From: Methanocella_A sp964548585
GTDB taxonomy: Archaea > Halobacteriota > Methanocellia > Methanocellales > Methanocellaceae
DNA length: 34,990 nt
Assembly: GCA_964548585.1 (NCBI GenBank)
Contig: CAZJRS010000033.1
Coordinates: 1-34,990 of the forward strand
Direction of reading: 5' to 3'
Part shown: positions 1 to 8,821 of the stretch, one piece after another
Layout: each line of letters begins with the position of its first letter
Position numbering within the stretch: position 1 is the stretch's first letter
The notes under the pieces: generated by a model
The model's database searches: none
What the model was told of the DNA's origin: nothing
What the model saw: only the letters and a program-made list of their open reading frames with translations
Made by a program: the position numbers and the translations under genes

Positions 1-560
1 TGTTCCCGGACCATTTTAGATTGGACATTTCCCTTCTGCCCTTTCCATTCCGGCTCTTTGGTCAGTACATGCTTGATTTTGATACTCTGGTGCTCTTTTG
101 AGATCGTATCCAGCTCTTCTCTGAATACTATATCACCCGCCGTCTTGTTGGAGTACAGCATATGTACGTCTGCGTCCAGGCTCTTGTCCGCGATGAACCT
201 GAGCATGCTCCGCATGGGCGTGATGCCTATGCCACCCGTTAGAAAGCCCAGCTTCTTTTGCTCTTCCGAGTATGTAAACTCGCCATACGGCCCGTTGATC
301 TTCGCCCAGTCGCCGCTTTTCATCATATCCAGCGCCAGGGAGTAAGGGTGATCTGTGATCTTTTTGGTGAACTCGAGGTAATCTTCTGTAGGGCTGGAAG
401 ATATCGTAAAATGGTGCATCTTGCTTATGCCCTCCACCATTATGTTCACATACATCCACTGGCCGGCTACGAATTCGAAGCCGGGCGGCCGCTGAAACCG
501 GAAGCTTTTGACGTCGGGCGTACGTTTTATGACGTCCTGGATATTTGTGTCGAAATTCAT
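1..560 (-). CDS. Ferredoxin-NADP reductase-like FAD/NAD(P)-binding oxidoreductase, 3' end outside window
   Basis: Reading leftwards from ATG at 560, an open frame runs off the window edge (186 codons visible). The N-terminal part is an FAD-binding beta barrel: FVAGQWMYV near residue 30 and HHFTISSSP near residue 49, the latter in the place of the family RxYS/T flavin motif. The NAD(P)-binding part begins with GFLTGGIGITPMRSML near residue 105, the typical pyridine-nucleotide loop. Family members move electrons between NAD(P)H and a flavin or iron-sulfur partner; the partner is not visible here. An AGGT sequence lies about 10 nt before ATG 560, and a TATA-like CTATAAAGG (632-640, minus strand) fits a promoter. 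A GTG three codons upstream is an alternative start. The R-to-H change in the flavin motif is unusual but seen in divergent members. Family call is firm, exact substrate unknown. Confidence 0.8.
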   Translation of the reverse strand, partial: MNFDTNIQDVIKRTPDVKSFRFQRPPGFEFVAGQWMYVNIMVEGISKMHHFTISSSPTEDYLEFTKKITDHPYSLALDMMKSGDWAKINGPYGEFTYSEEQKKLGFLTGGIGITPMRSMLRFIADKSLDADVHMLYSNKTAGDIVFREELDTISKEHQSIKIKHVLTKEPEWKGQKGNVQSKMVRE

Positions 561-760
561 GTTACTCACGACCTGTAGCCCTTGCGATTTCGTTATCGCA
601 CATCTCCTGCTTCATTAAGATGTCCTATTTGCCTTTATAGGTCACATGCGAAAAGTATTCCTTTTTGTATCTCCAGTATCCCCGTGCTTTTTATCCTGGC
701 CATTGCGTTTGTTTTTTTTTTCAGTTAGCCCGCCGCAAGCCGTTTCGGTGATCGGTCAGC

Positions 761-769
761 TATTTATAA
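761..769 (+). promoter_or_regulatory. TATA box of top6BA
   Basis: TATTTATAA sits about 28 nt before the ATG of top6B, the distance at which archaeal transcription starts roughly at the initiation codon. No Shine-Dalgarno sequence precedes that ATG, so a leaderless transcript is likely. Confidence 0.5.
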
Positions 770-793
770 CTCCATGTACCATTCTACTATCGT

Positions 794-2455
794 ATGACCT
801 CGGTTTCCGGGAATGAAAAAGCACCCATCGCCACGGAGCTCGCTAAAAAGCAGAAGTCGATCAGCGTGGCCGAGTTCTTTGAGAAGAACCGGCATATGCT
901 CGGGTTCGACTCCGCGCCCCGGTGCTTGATTACCTGTATCAAGGAAGCGGTGGACAACTCGCTGGATGCATGCGAGGAAGCCAACATCCTGCCGGACATC
1001 TACATCCGGGTACGTAAGGTCGATGACCGTCTCGTATCGATCATTGTGGAAGATAACGGCCCCGGTATCCAGAAGGACGTTCTCCCGAGGGTGTTCGGTA
1101 AGCTCCTGTATGGCAGTCGCTTTCACGCGATCCGGCAGAGCCGTGGTCAGCAGGGTATCGGTATTTCTGCCGCCGTGCTCTATGCGCAGCTCACCAGCGG
1201 TAAGCCGGCCCGGATTACTTCCAAGATCGATCCGAGGCTACCGGCGTACATGTATGAGCTGAAGATCGATACAGAGACCAATGAGCCACGCATCATCTCC
1301 GAGCGAGTGGATGAATTTTTCACATCTCGGGGGACCCGCATCGAACTGGAGATGGATGCGGCATACGTCCGGGGAAAGCAGTCCGTACTCGAGTACCTGA
1401 GGAATACGGCGATCGTCAATTCTCACGCCCGGATCAGCTTTGTCGATCCGTCCGGGGAAAAGACCACTTTCGACCGGGCTTCCGACATTCTGCCCAGACA
1501 ACCCGTGGAGATCAAGCCTCACCCGCGTGGGACTGAGCTAGGTACCTTGCTCAAGATGCTACATTCGACTGAGTGTGGCAAACTAGCCACATTCCTGAAT
1601 ACTGAGTTTGTGAAGGTCGGGGGCTACACGGCTGAAAACATTTGTAAAGAGGCCAGCATCGACCCGTCTGCCGCGCCGACCGAGCTGTCGAAAGACATCG
1701 ATGCAGTAAAGCGGTTACTCGCTGCCTTTCAGACCATCAAGGTAATGGCACCGCCAAAAGACTGCTTATCGCCTATCACCGAGGATTTGCTGAAGAAGGG
1801 TGTCGTCCAGAATCACCGCATCGATTTTATCTCCACCGCTTCCCGGCCGGTCAACGCCAGCCGGGGAAACCCCTTCATGGTCGAAGCACTGATCGCCTAC
1901 GGTGGGGACATTGAATCCGAAGGCCGGATCGATATAGTACGATTTGCCAACCGGGTACCGCTGATGTACCAGCAGGGCGCTTGTGCCATCACCCATGCCA
2001 TCGAGCGGATCAACTGGAGGCACTATAACCTGGAGCAGGCCAAGGGGGCAAAGTTACCCAGCGGGCCTATCCTGATTGTCGTCCACATCGCTTCCACCAA
2101 CGTGCCTTTCACATCGGAGTCCAAGGATGCGGTCGCGGACGTCCCTGAGATCATCGAAGAAGTGGAACTGGCCGTCCGGCAGGCCGCCCGGGAGCTGAGC
2201 AGGTTCCTCTCAGAGCAGCGCAAGGTGGGAGATGCGAGGAAGAAGATCAAGATGTTCGAATGCTATACGAAAGAAGTAGCCCAGGCGCTGGAATCGCTGA
2301 CCGGGAAGCCTGCCCCGGCCGTAGAAGCCCGGTTGATGGATGCGCTGACTAAAAAATATGCAAAATTCATTGAGGATGCTGAGCCTGTCGTGGCTGATAC
2401 GCCTGCTCTGGTTGATAAGCCTGCCGTAGCTGATAAGCCGGTCGGGGGTGACTGA
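794..2455 (+). CDS. top6B: DNA topoisomerase VI subunit B
   Basis: ATP-binding subunit of the type IIB topoisomerase that relaxes and decatenates DNA in archaea; it works as an A2B2 complex with the next gene. The GHKL ATPase motifs are intact: KEAVDNSLDAC (residues 50-60, N box with Asn55), VEDNGPGI (85-92, G1 box) and GQQGIGISAA (118-127, G2/lid). The transducer domain follows, with the switch-lysine region around HRIDFISTASRPVNASRGNPF (near 340). At 553 aa it has normal length; the last 25 residues are a low-complexity stretch of repeated VADKP-like units. Start ATG 794 fits the TATA box 28 nt upstream. The stop is 2 nt before top6A, so the two are one operon. Confidence 0.97.
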   Translation: MTSVSGNEKAPIATELAKKQKSISVAEFFEKNRHMLGFDSAPRCLITCIKEAVDNSLDACEEANILPDIYIRVRKVDDRLVSIIVEDNGPGIQKDVLPRVFGKLLYGSRFHAIRQSRGQQGIGISAAVLYAQLTSGKPARITSKIDPRLPAYMYELKIDTETNEPRIISERVDEFFTSRGTRIELEMDAAYVRGKQSVLEYLRNTAIVNSHARISFVDPSGEKTTFDRASDILPRQPVEIKPHPRGTELGTLLKMLHSTECGKLATFLNTEFVKVGGYTAENICKEASIDPSAAPTELSKDIDAVKRLLAAFQTIKVMAPPKDCLSPITEDLLKKGVVQNHRIDFISTASRPVNASRGNPFMVEALIAYGGDIESEGRIDIVRFANRVPLMYQQGACAITHAIERINWRHYNLEQAKGAKLPSGPILIVVHIASTNVPFTSESKDAVADVPEIIEEVELAVRQAARELSRFLSEQRKVGDARKKIKMFECYTKEVAQALESLTGKPAPAVEARLMDALTKKYAKFIEDAEPVVADTPALVDKPAVADKPVGGD

Positions 2456-2457
2456 TT

Positions 2458-3558
2458 ATGTCCAAACGAAGTCAGGAGATCGTGAACCGGCTCAAAGGTC
2501 TGGGTGACGACGTGCTGGCGGACATCGATACCGGTAAAAATCCCGCACTGGACATTCGTATGCGAAATCTCAACAATGTCTATTTTGACGAGCAAACCGG
2601 TATCATCAAGCTTGGAGATGAGAAGCAGAAGCGGTTCTACTTTAACCTTGGGCAGGCGAAAAAGTTCCTTCAGACCCTGCTTATCGCCAAGCAGATCAAG
2701 CTTCTGCTTGAGCAGGATCAGCCTGCGCTATCCATCCGTCAACTGTTCTACACGCTTAAGCACGATATTCCGGGCGCAGGAGAAAACACCTTCGACGAAC
2801 AGGATGAGTCCGATCCTCTCATCGAAGATGTGGAGCTTATCGTCGATGCACTGCGTGAAGAGCTCAACCTGATCGCAACTCCCAACGGCGTCCTGGCCGG
2901 CCCGATGGTCGTCGAGGATCGGACTGGCGACATTCTGGACTTCACCAAGATGGGTACTGCCGGTGGGGCGGTACCGCCCATCGTCGAGGACGACTATTTC
3001 CGCATCAAGGAAATGAACGCCGACTTTATCCTGGTGGTCGAGAAGTACGCCGTCTGGAACCTGCTGAACCAGGGGAAGTTCTGGAAAAAGAACAACTGCC
3101 TGCTTATGACTGGCAAAGGCCAGCCTGCCCGGGCTGAGCGTCGGTTGCTGGCACGCTTTGGCAAAGAATACAATATACCAATCTACGTGTTCACCGATAT
3201 GGACCCATGGGGATATTACATATACTCGGTTTACAAGTACGGTTCGATCAATCTGGCGTTCTTCTCAGAAAAGGCTGCCTGCCCCAGCGCTCGTTACCTG
3301 GGTCTCTCGGTGAAAGACGTCATGAACTTCGACATGCCCCGCAGCTCATGGATCAAGCTGAACGACGAGGATCATAAGCGCATCGAGGAAATCTCCCAGT
3401 ACCCGTGGTTCAAGAAAGACCACTGGCAGAAAGAGCTGAGCGACCTGAAAAAGTTCGGGTATAAGATTGAGCAGGATGCACTGGTTTCCAAGTCCATCGA
3501 GTTCACCGCGAATAACTATCTGCCGTCGAAGATCGAGAATAAGGACTTCCTGGACTGA
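2458..3558 (+). CDS. top6A: DNA topoisomerase VI subunit A
   Basis: Catalytic, Spo11-related subunit that cuts both DNA strands through a tyrosine. The winged-helix catalytic motif SIRQLFYTLKH places the nucleophile at Tyr98. The Toprim metal site is present: Glu195 in ILVVEKYAVW, and Asp247/Asp249 in VFTDMDPWGYY. The 366-aa length is normal. It starts 2 nt after top6B, with GGGGGTGA 6-13 nt ahead of the ATG as ribosome binding site, so the subunits should be translated together. The 3' end faces the histidine kinase with only 24 nt between the two stop codons. Confidence 0.97.
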   Translation: MSKRSQEIVNRLKGLGDDVLADIDTGKNPALDIRMRNLNNVYFDEQTGIIKLGDEKQKRFYFNLGQAKKFLQTLLIAKQIKLLLEQDQPALSIRQLFYTLKHDIPGAGENTFDEQDESDPLIEDVELIVDALREELNLIATPNGVLAGPMVVEDRTGDILDFTKMGTAGGAVPPIVEDDYFRIKEMNADFILVVEKYAVWNLLNQGKFWKKNNCLLMTGKGQPARAERRLLARFGKEYNIPIYVFTDMDPWGYYIYSVYKYGSINLAFFSEKAACPSARYLGLSVKDVMNFDMPRSSWIKLNDEDHKRIEEISQYPWFKKDHWQKELSDLKKFGYKIEQDALVSKSIEFTANNYLPSKIENKDFLD

Positions 3559-3582
3559 GTGTAAACCCGATCATCCGTGGCC

Positions 3583-5016
3583 TTATCTCACCGAGAAGGT
3601 TATGGTGAACCGTGTACCGCCGGACCTGTCCAGTGTGATGGTGCCATCGAGCTGATCGACCAGGGCTGCTACCAGCTGCATGCCCATGGACTGGACCTGG
3701 GTCAGGCAGAAGTTCTCGGGCATCCCTACTCCGTCATCTTCTATGATGATCTGGTTTGTACTTCCGTCCCGGAGGTGTATCTTAATGGTGCCTCCCTTGT
3801 AACCTGGAAACGCGTGCTTCAGGGAATTAGATACCAGTTCGTTCATGATCAGGCCGCAGGGTACCGCCTGGTCTACCCCCAGATGGATCGGGTCCCCCAT
3901 TACAGTGAGGTTCACAAGCCTCCTGCCTGTCGAATACGAGTGCAACAGCTGAGCGCTCAGGCTCTTCATATACTCCTTGAAGTCGATGCGGGCCAGGTCG
4001 TCTGACATATATATACGCTCATGTACCAGCGCAATGGACTTGATACGGTTCTGGCTTTCCGTGAGGATCTGTCTAACGGGCTCTTGATCGATGCCTGACA
4101 GCTGGAGGTGTAGCAGGCTGGAGATGATCTGCAGGTTATTCTTGACCCGGTGGTGGACTTCTTTCAGCAAGACCTCTTTTTCATGCAGTGACTCTTTGAG
4201 TCGCTCTTCCGCGAGCTTGCGTTCGGTGATATCGAAGATGATGCCTCGGAACCCAACCGGTATACCCTCCTGGTAAATGACGCTGGAGTGGATGATCACC
4301 GGAAACCGGCTGCCATCCTTGTGCATGAAAGTATATTCGTGTCCGGATTTTCTACCGCTTAAAACTCGCTGCATATTTTGTATGACCCTTTCGCGATCTT
4401 CGGGAACGACTCTCTCTAACACGTTCATTCCCTGGAGCAGATCGGCTTCTGTATATCCCATTACCGAAAAAGCGCTCTGGTTGACGAAGGTCAGGTTTCC
4501 CGCAAGGTCGATCTCGAAGACGATCTGCGGTAACAGGTCCACCAGTTCCTTGTACCTCACGCTACTTTTTACGGCTTCTTCTCTGGCCGTTACCACTTCT
4601 GTCACATCGTCGAAAATGTAAATGTGATAGGGCGGTGTAATGGTCTCTTTCCGTATCCCTGAAGACCTACACTTGACCGTGCGGCCATTTAACAGCTGGA
4701 TCACCTCTGCCGCAGGTGCATTCATCGCCCCTTTCCCCATGTGGTACAGGGCTTTCTCTAGCGCAGGCCCATCGATAGCCTTAGTAATCATCTGCCGGAT
4801 CAGTTCTGCCTCGATCAGATCACCTGAACTTAACCGGGTCTTCAAGTGTTCCAGGCCCCATATGCGAAGGAAGGCATCGTTAAAAAAGCGGATATGGCCA
4901 CCCTGGAGATCGACTACGTAGATTCCTACCGGCGAGCTATCGTGGATCATCCTGAGTATAGCCCAACAACGCTCGTTTTCCTGAGTGTGAGTGCCGTCCA
5001 TTTCGATTTTATCCAT
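3583..5016 (-). CDS. Soluble PAS-PAS sensor histidine kinase (HisKA_2 type)
   Basis: Cytoplasmic two-component kinase of 477 aa with no signal peptide or membrane segment. Two PAS-type sensor domains (about residues 15-140 and 152-265) are followed by a PAC end (GFRGIIFDITERK), a short coiled coil and the phospho-acceptor motif LLKEVHHRVKNNLQ (His288/289), which marks the HisKA_2 family. The ATPase part carries an N box (MNELVSNSLKHAF, Asn392 and Asn397), a G1 box (EDDGVGMP, 426-433) and a G2-like GMQLV (445-449). No response regulator gene lies next to it, so its target is elsewhere. Ligand unknown; no cofactor residues can be assigned. It is convergent with top6A and is probably its own transcription unit, preceded by an AT-rich stretch (5060-5110). 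Confidence 0.93.
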   Translation of the reverse strand: MDKIEMDGTHTQENERCWAILRMIHDSSPVGIYVVDLQGGHIRFFNDAFLRIWGLEHLKTRLSSGDLIEAELIRQMITKAIDGPALEKALYHMGKGAMNAPAAEVIQLLNGRTVKCRSSGIRKETITPPYHIYIFDDVTEVVTAREEAVKSSVRYKELVDLLPQIVFEIDLAGNLTFVNQSAFSVMGYTEADLLQGMNVLERVVPEDRERVIQNMQRVLSGRKSGHEYTFMHKDGSRFPVIIHSSVIYQEGIPVGFRGIIFDITERKLAEERLKESLHEKEVLLKEVHHRVKNNLQIISSLLHLQLSGIDQEPVRQILTESQNRIKSIALVHERIYMSDDLARIDFKEYMKSLSAQLLHSYSTGRRLVNLTVMGDPIHLGVDQAVPCGLIMNELVSNSLKHAFPGYKGGTIKIHLRDGSTNQIIIEDDGVGMPENFCLTQVQSMGMQLVAALVDQLDGTITLDRSGGTRFTITFSVR

Positions 5017-5203
5017 AATCCTTACCCCTTCCCGGAATGTTCAGCTTCACGGCCCAGATCTGCTATTTTGTAAGTTTCTATATTAGATAAAAATATGCTC
5101 TTTATTTCCAAATTACTAAAAATTAACAGGTAAATTCGTTTTGGCTCACTGTATCGTATAACCGACCTACAAACGGATTCATGCAATATTTGTCCTCAAA
5201 GCA

Positions 5204-6355
5204 TCAAATCTGTGCCAGGTCCGGCCTGGGAATACGTTCGGGCCCTCCGATCTTATTAGCGACCCAGACCACAGCCCGGGGCATCCAGATGTTGAACTGT
5301 CCCGGCGCACAATGGACATCCTCCCGGTAAACCCATTCTTCCTGTTTGACACCACCCTCTTCCGAAATCATAAACAGGTCTTCGATGGGTACGTATGGGT
5401 CATCAGATCCGTCAATGCTCAATAGCGGGCAGGATATTCGTCTCAGGTCTTCGCGCTTGAACAAAGAAAATTCTTCCATCATTCCCAGTATTTTCTCCAC
5501 ATCTTTGAGATCATACCCCATCGCATGCGCCAAAGCGACCTTACGGTAATCGGGCAACCGTTTCACTTTTTCCTGGGAAAATGCCCTGTGCACCGGACCG
5601 CCACAATTAACAGCCGCTTTGATCTCCGGACAGGTCGATGCAGCAACCAGCGACCAGTAACCTCCAAAGCTAATGCCAAACATGCCAATCCTGGCCGGAT
5701 CGACATCTCCTCTTCCCGCGAGATATTTGATTGTCTTCGAATACACTTCGTGGTCTCCCGGGGGCTTCAGTTTCCAGGCGCTTTCCCCCGTACCAGGCAA
5801 ATCTATGGTCATACAGGCCATCCCGGCATTAACGACCTGCACTGCTATCGTATGCAGGTCTTCTTTTGTCTCATCGGTGCCTCCTGTCAGCAGTACTGCT
5901 TCGGGTAAAGTGATCTCTTTATCCGGAAGTGGCATGTAGCAATTGACGATGATATTCTTGCCACCATAAGGTATCTGCTCCCGACTGAACGTGAACGAAC
6001 AGTACTTGCTCCCCTCTGCCAGTGCCGAAATCTGCCTGGAGTAGGCCTCTTGTTTCAACGGGGTCTCAGTGGCTGGAAACCTGGCGATGCCATAGTATAA
6101 GGCCGCTTTACTATACAGTTCAGTCTTTTTCAGACCGTCTATGGCCGGCGAGATAGCCTTATTATGGAACTGATCACCCAGCATCATGAACCGGGTAGTC
6201 CATCCGCTCCGCCCATCCGGTTCAACTAGCGGTCCTGACGTACGCGATGCGATATCTGCCAGCTGCTTACCATCGGCTCCACAGGCTTCCCAGATCGGGA
6301 ACTTATCTCTGGCCAACACGCCGGCTTCCTCGTCTGACATTTTTTCACTGACCAT
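5204..6355 (-). CDS. Alpha/beta hydrolase, FrsA/dienelactone-hydrolase-like
   Basis: A 383-aa soluble esterase-type protein. The nucleophile elbow is GISFGG (Ser229), the acid is in DGSDDPYVP (Asp318 or 319), and the histidine is in EDVHCAPG (His348), so the catalytic triad is complete. An N-terminal helical cap region (about 1-130) precedes the core, as in the FrsA / 2,6-dihydropseudooxynicotine-hydrolase group. The oxyanion strand PEAVLLTGGTDETKE lies near residue 151. The substrate cannot be told from sequence. ATG 6355 is used because a TATA-like CTATAAAAATATA (6392-6404, minus strand) lies a suitable distance upstream; Met6 is an alternative. Divergent from the nuclease gene at 6457; no operon partner. 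Confidence 0.88.
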   Translation of the reverse strand: MVSEKMSDEEAGVLARDKFPIWEACGADGKQLADIASRTSGPLVEPDGRSGWTTRFMMLGDQFHNKAISPAIDGLKKTELYSKAALYYGIARFPATETPLKQEAYSRQISALAEGSKYCSFTFSREQIPYGGKNIIVNCYMPLPDKEITLPEAVLLTGGTDETKEDLHTIAVQVVNAGMACMTIDLPGTGESAWKLKPPGDHEVYSKTIKYLAGRGDVDPARIGMFGISFGGYWSLVAASTCPEIKAAVNCGGPVHRAFSQEKVKRLPDYRKVALAHAMGYDLKDVEKILGMMEEFSLFKREDLRRISCPLLSIDGSDDPYVPIEDLFMISEEGGVKQEEWVYREDVHCAPGQFNIWMPRAVVWVANKIGGPERIPRPDLAQI

Positions 6356-6426
6356 AATAGACCCATGAAAAATAAGAATGGCCGAGTGTTATATTTTTAT
6401 AGTGGTTTTTGCGGGAAATGAGCAAG

Positions 6427-6435
6427 TATTTTTAA
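6427..6435 (+). promoter_or_regulatory. TATA box of the Exo5/Cas4-like gene
   Basis: TATTTTTAA is centred about 26 nt before the ATG at 6457, which predicts a leaderless or almost leaderless transcript. Confidence 0.4.
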
Positions 6436-6456
6436 CGAGGAGTCTTTCCTGTTTTC

Positions 6457-7305
6457 ATGTCTGGCGCCCTCGAAAAATTTGGCATAAACCGGTTGAATGT
6501 CACTCATATCTCCCAGCAGTTCTGGTGCGAGCGACAGGTGGCATTATCGCTGGAGCACCCCCGGGTCGAGACGGAGGAAATGGCCGCCGGTACGGAGCTA
6601 CACCACGAGCTGATGCTTGAGCTGGTCAAGGAAATTCAGGTAGAGACAGAAACGATCGAAGATGCTGTTTATCTACAAATGCTTAACCTTCTCACTGGCT
6701 TGCAGCAACTTCTCACCGATGGTAAAACCCGGGAACTGTACGTATTCGGGAGACTCGGGGAATTCCCGGTTTCGGGCATCGTCGATGAACTATCTATCAA
6801 TAACGGCGAACTAACAATCCTCGATCATAAGACTCGTAGCAAGCCTTCACTTCCCCCACCTCCGACGTTTGCCACCGCCGAGATACAAGTCATGCTGTAC
6901 CGGAAGCTGTTAGACGATTTACGCCAGGGACGCTATGGGCTTCAACAATTTTTAGCCGATCGCGGGTTAAATGATCTTGGCGATATATCTGAAGGAATGA
7001 AAAAACAGCTTGAAACCCAGGGGTTATACGAGAACATGACACCCGTAGAACTTTCAGGCGAAGTATTCGCCACCTACAGAAAGCTACCCTTGATATCAGA
7101 CTATCTTATCATCCGCTATCTACACAGAGACTCAGGTGATCATATCGGCGACAAGGTAGTCCTTCACGATCCCGGCGTCATCGATAAAAAGCTGGAACAC
7201 GCCCTCAAGTTCTGGAACGGCGAGCGCGAGGCAACCACAGTCAAGCAACGCGAGAAGTGGAAGTGCAACTACTGCGAGTACCGGGGAGTACACTGCCAGA
7301 CCTGA
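6457..7305 (+). CDS. Cas4/Exo5-like PD-(D/E)XK nuclease with predicted Fe-S cluster
   Basis: A 282-aa RecB-family nuclease. Visible core: a His in TELHHEL (49/50), Asp110 in SGIVDEL, the D-x-K pair Asp123/Lys125 in ILDHKTR, and QxxxY at Gln144/Tyr148. Four cysteines are placed as in Cas4 and Exo5/Dem1 proteins: Cys24 in FWCERQ and Cys270/273/280 in CNYCEYRGVHC. In that family they bind a 4Fe-4S cluster that clamps the fold. It is longer than typical Cas4 (about 200 aa), with extra residues 155-245 between the active site and the last cysteines, which favours an Exo5-type single-strand exonuclease. No CRISPR array or other cas gene is in the window, so a DNA repair role is more likely than spacer acquisition. 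Confidence 0.85.
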   Translation: MSGALEKFGINRLNVTHISQQFWCERQVALSLEHPRVETEEMAAGTELHHELMLELVKEIQVETETIEDAVYLQMLNLLTGLQQLLTDGKTRELYVFGRLGEFPVSGIVDELSINNGELTILDHKTRSKPSLPPPPTFATAEIQVMLYRKLLDDLRQGRYGLQQFLADRGLNDLGDISEGMKKQLETQGLYENMTPVELSGEVFATYRKLPLISDYLIIRYLHRDSGDHIGDKVVLHDPGVIDKKLEHALKFWNGEREATTVKQREKWKCNYCEYRGVHCQT

Positions 7306-7336
7306 GCAAAAACATACACCACAATATCTGCTTATC

Positions 7337-7408
7337 TTTACCACAGAGGGCACAGAGGGTTACACAGAGTCACAGAGACTTACTTTTTTACCACAGAGGG
7401 CACAGAGG
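7337..7408 (+). repeat. Direct repeat of about 50-bp period ending at an assembly gap
   Basis: A 22-nt sequence beginning TTTACCACAGAGGGC occurs at 7337-7358 and again at 7387-7408. The bases between contain further CACAGAG words. The second copy runs directly into the N run, so the array is probably longer than shown and caused the assembly break. A partial match, TTTACCGCAGAG, occurs at 9517-9530. Noncoding. Confidence 0.8.
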
Positions 7409-7508
7409 NNNNNNNNNNNNNNNNNNNNNNNNNNNNNNNNNNNNNNNNNNNNNNNNNNNNNNNNNNNNNNNNNNNNNNNNNNNNNNNNNNNNNNNNNNNN
7501 NNNNNNNN
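7409..7508. other. Assembly gap, 100 N
   Basis: Exactly 100 N, a conventional size for a gap of unknown length. It lies in the noncoding space between the nuclease gene and the 3' end of the alcohol dehydrogenase gene. Confidence 0.99.
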
Positions 7509-7517
7509 ATGTGCATT

Positions 7518-8663
7518 TTATGCACAAGCAAGCATCACCTTCACACAGCCATCTGCCCGGTCGCTAAACAGCTTGTACATATCCGGAGCCTGGTCAATGC
7601 TGGCCCGGTGAGTGATCAGGAATGAGGGGTCAGCCTTTCCCTGTTCGATCATGCTTAGTAAGGCTGGTATGTACTTCATGTGTGGACAGCTTCCGGTGTA
7701 TATTTTCAAGTTCTTTTTGAAAGCTTCTCCAAAATTCACATGGTTAATGGGTTGAGATGCGAAGATTCCTACGGCTGCTATGCGTCCTGCTTTTCTCGTG
7801 CATTCCATTAGCCAGTCCAGTGTTTGCTCGGGACAGTCACCTTTGACTTTCTGGATGAGGGGCGCCTTGTAGCCTGTCCCGCAGCTTGCCGCGAAACCAA
7901 CTGCCTCCAGGGCGACATCCACGCCTGTTCCATTGGTCATTCTCCTTATCTCTTCGATAGGATTTTCCTTACTGAAGTCGATGGTTTTGGCACCCTGCCA
8001 GGAGGCCATATTGAGCCTTGCCGGTACCCTATCAATGGCGATAATCTCTCTGGCACCCCTGAGCTTGGCAGAAAGTACTCCCATCTGGCCTACCGGGCCC
8101 AGCCCAAATACGGCAACGGAGTCTCCCTCTTGAACTCTTGCCATATCCATGCCGAAATACGCGGTAGGGAACGCATCGGTAACCGCTATTGCCTGCTCAT
8201 TGCTGATGCTGTTCGGAATCCTGACACAGCCGACATCGGCAAAAGGCACTCTTACGTACTCCGCCTGGCCACCGTCCAGGCCCCCTGCTTCTTCAGGACT
8301 GCCATAATGCATCGTCATGCTGTTCGGATCTGTCGTATATGGGTAGGTACCGTCGCACATCGAAAATTCGCCTCGCTTACAGTACTGGCATATTCCGTCG
8401 GCGATCGTAGCTGCGACCAGTACCCTGTCGCCGATTTTGACATTTTTTACATCCGGCCCTGCCTCTGCTACCGAACCCACAAACTCGTGCCCCATGATAC
8501 GCCCTTTCTCCAGCGGCATCTTACCCCCGTAAAGGTGCAGATCGGAGCCACATATCGATGCCTGCTCGACTTTTAGAATGACATCACTTCGATTTTTGAT
8601 CTCCGGGCGCTTCACGTCTTCAACCTTGACATTGCCCGGACCGTAAAAAACAACTGCCTTCAT
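7518..8663 (-). CDS. Zinc-dependent alcohol dehydrogenase family protein (MDR)
   Basis: A 381-aa NAD(P)-dependent medium-chain dehydrogenase. Catalytic zinc ligands: Cys38 in SICGSDLH and His59/Glu60 in MGHEFVG. The structural zinc loop reads ADGICQYCKRGEFSMC, with three cysteines (92, 95, 103); the position of the usual first cysteine is Asp89, a substitution known in some family members. The Rossmann motif GLGPVGQMG is near residue 198. The long loop around 105-135 and the GYKAPLIQ region near 270 resemble the formaldehyde-dehydrogenase-like subgroup, but the substrate is uncertain. ATG 8663 is preceded by GGGTGG. The upstream region is broken by an assembly gap; the gene is divergent from the AlkD-type gene. 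Confidence 0.9.
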   Translation of the reverse strand: MKAVVFYGPGNVKVEDVKRPEIKNRSDVILKVEQASICGSDLHLYGGKMPLEKGRIMGHEFVGSVAEAGPDVKNVKIGDRVLVAATIADGICQYCKRGEFSMCDGTYPYTTDPNSMTMHYGSPEEAGGLDGGQAEYVRVPFADVGCVRIPNSISNEQAIAVTDAFPTAYFGMDMARVQEGDSVAVFGLGPVGQMGVLSAKLRGAREIIAIDRVPARLNMASWQGAKTIDFSKENPIEEIRRMTNGTGVDVALEAVGFAASCGTGYKAPLIQKVKGDCPEQTLDWLMECTRKAGRIAAVGIFASQPINHVNFGEAFKKNLKIYTGSCPHMKYIPALLSMIEQGKADPSFLITHRASIDQAPDMYKLFSDRADGCVKVMLACA

Positions 8664-8721
8664 AATCCACCCATTATACGTTCCTTTCTGTCAATTTGAA
8701 GATGACAGACATAAAAACCGG

Positions 8722-8821
8722 NNNNNNNNNNNNNNNNNNNNNNNNNNNNNNNNNNNNNNNNNNNNNNNNNNNNNNNNNNNNNNNNNNNNNNNNNNNNNNN
8801 NNNNNNNNNNNNNNNNNNNNN
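8722..8821. other. Assembly gap, 100 N
   Basis: Exactly 100 N between two divergent genes. It hides the start of the AlkD-type gene and probably both promoters. Confidence 0.99.

Noticed and set aside
133..578. Other frames overlapping the reductase gene at the left edge
   Set aside because: Out of frame with the clear FAD/NAD-binding reading on the minus strand; compositionally unlike proteins.
8696..8821. N-terminal MKMTDIKT extension of the AlkD-type protein
   Set aside because: The join depends on a placeholder gap of 100 N, so the reading frame before the gap cannot be linked to the frame after it.
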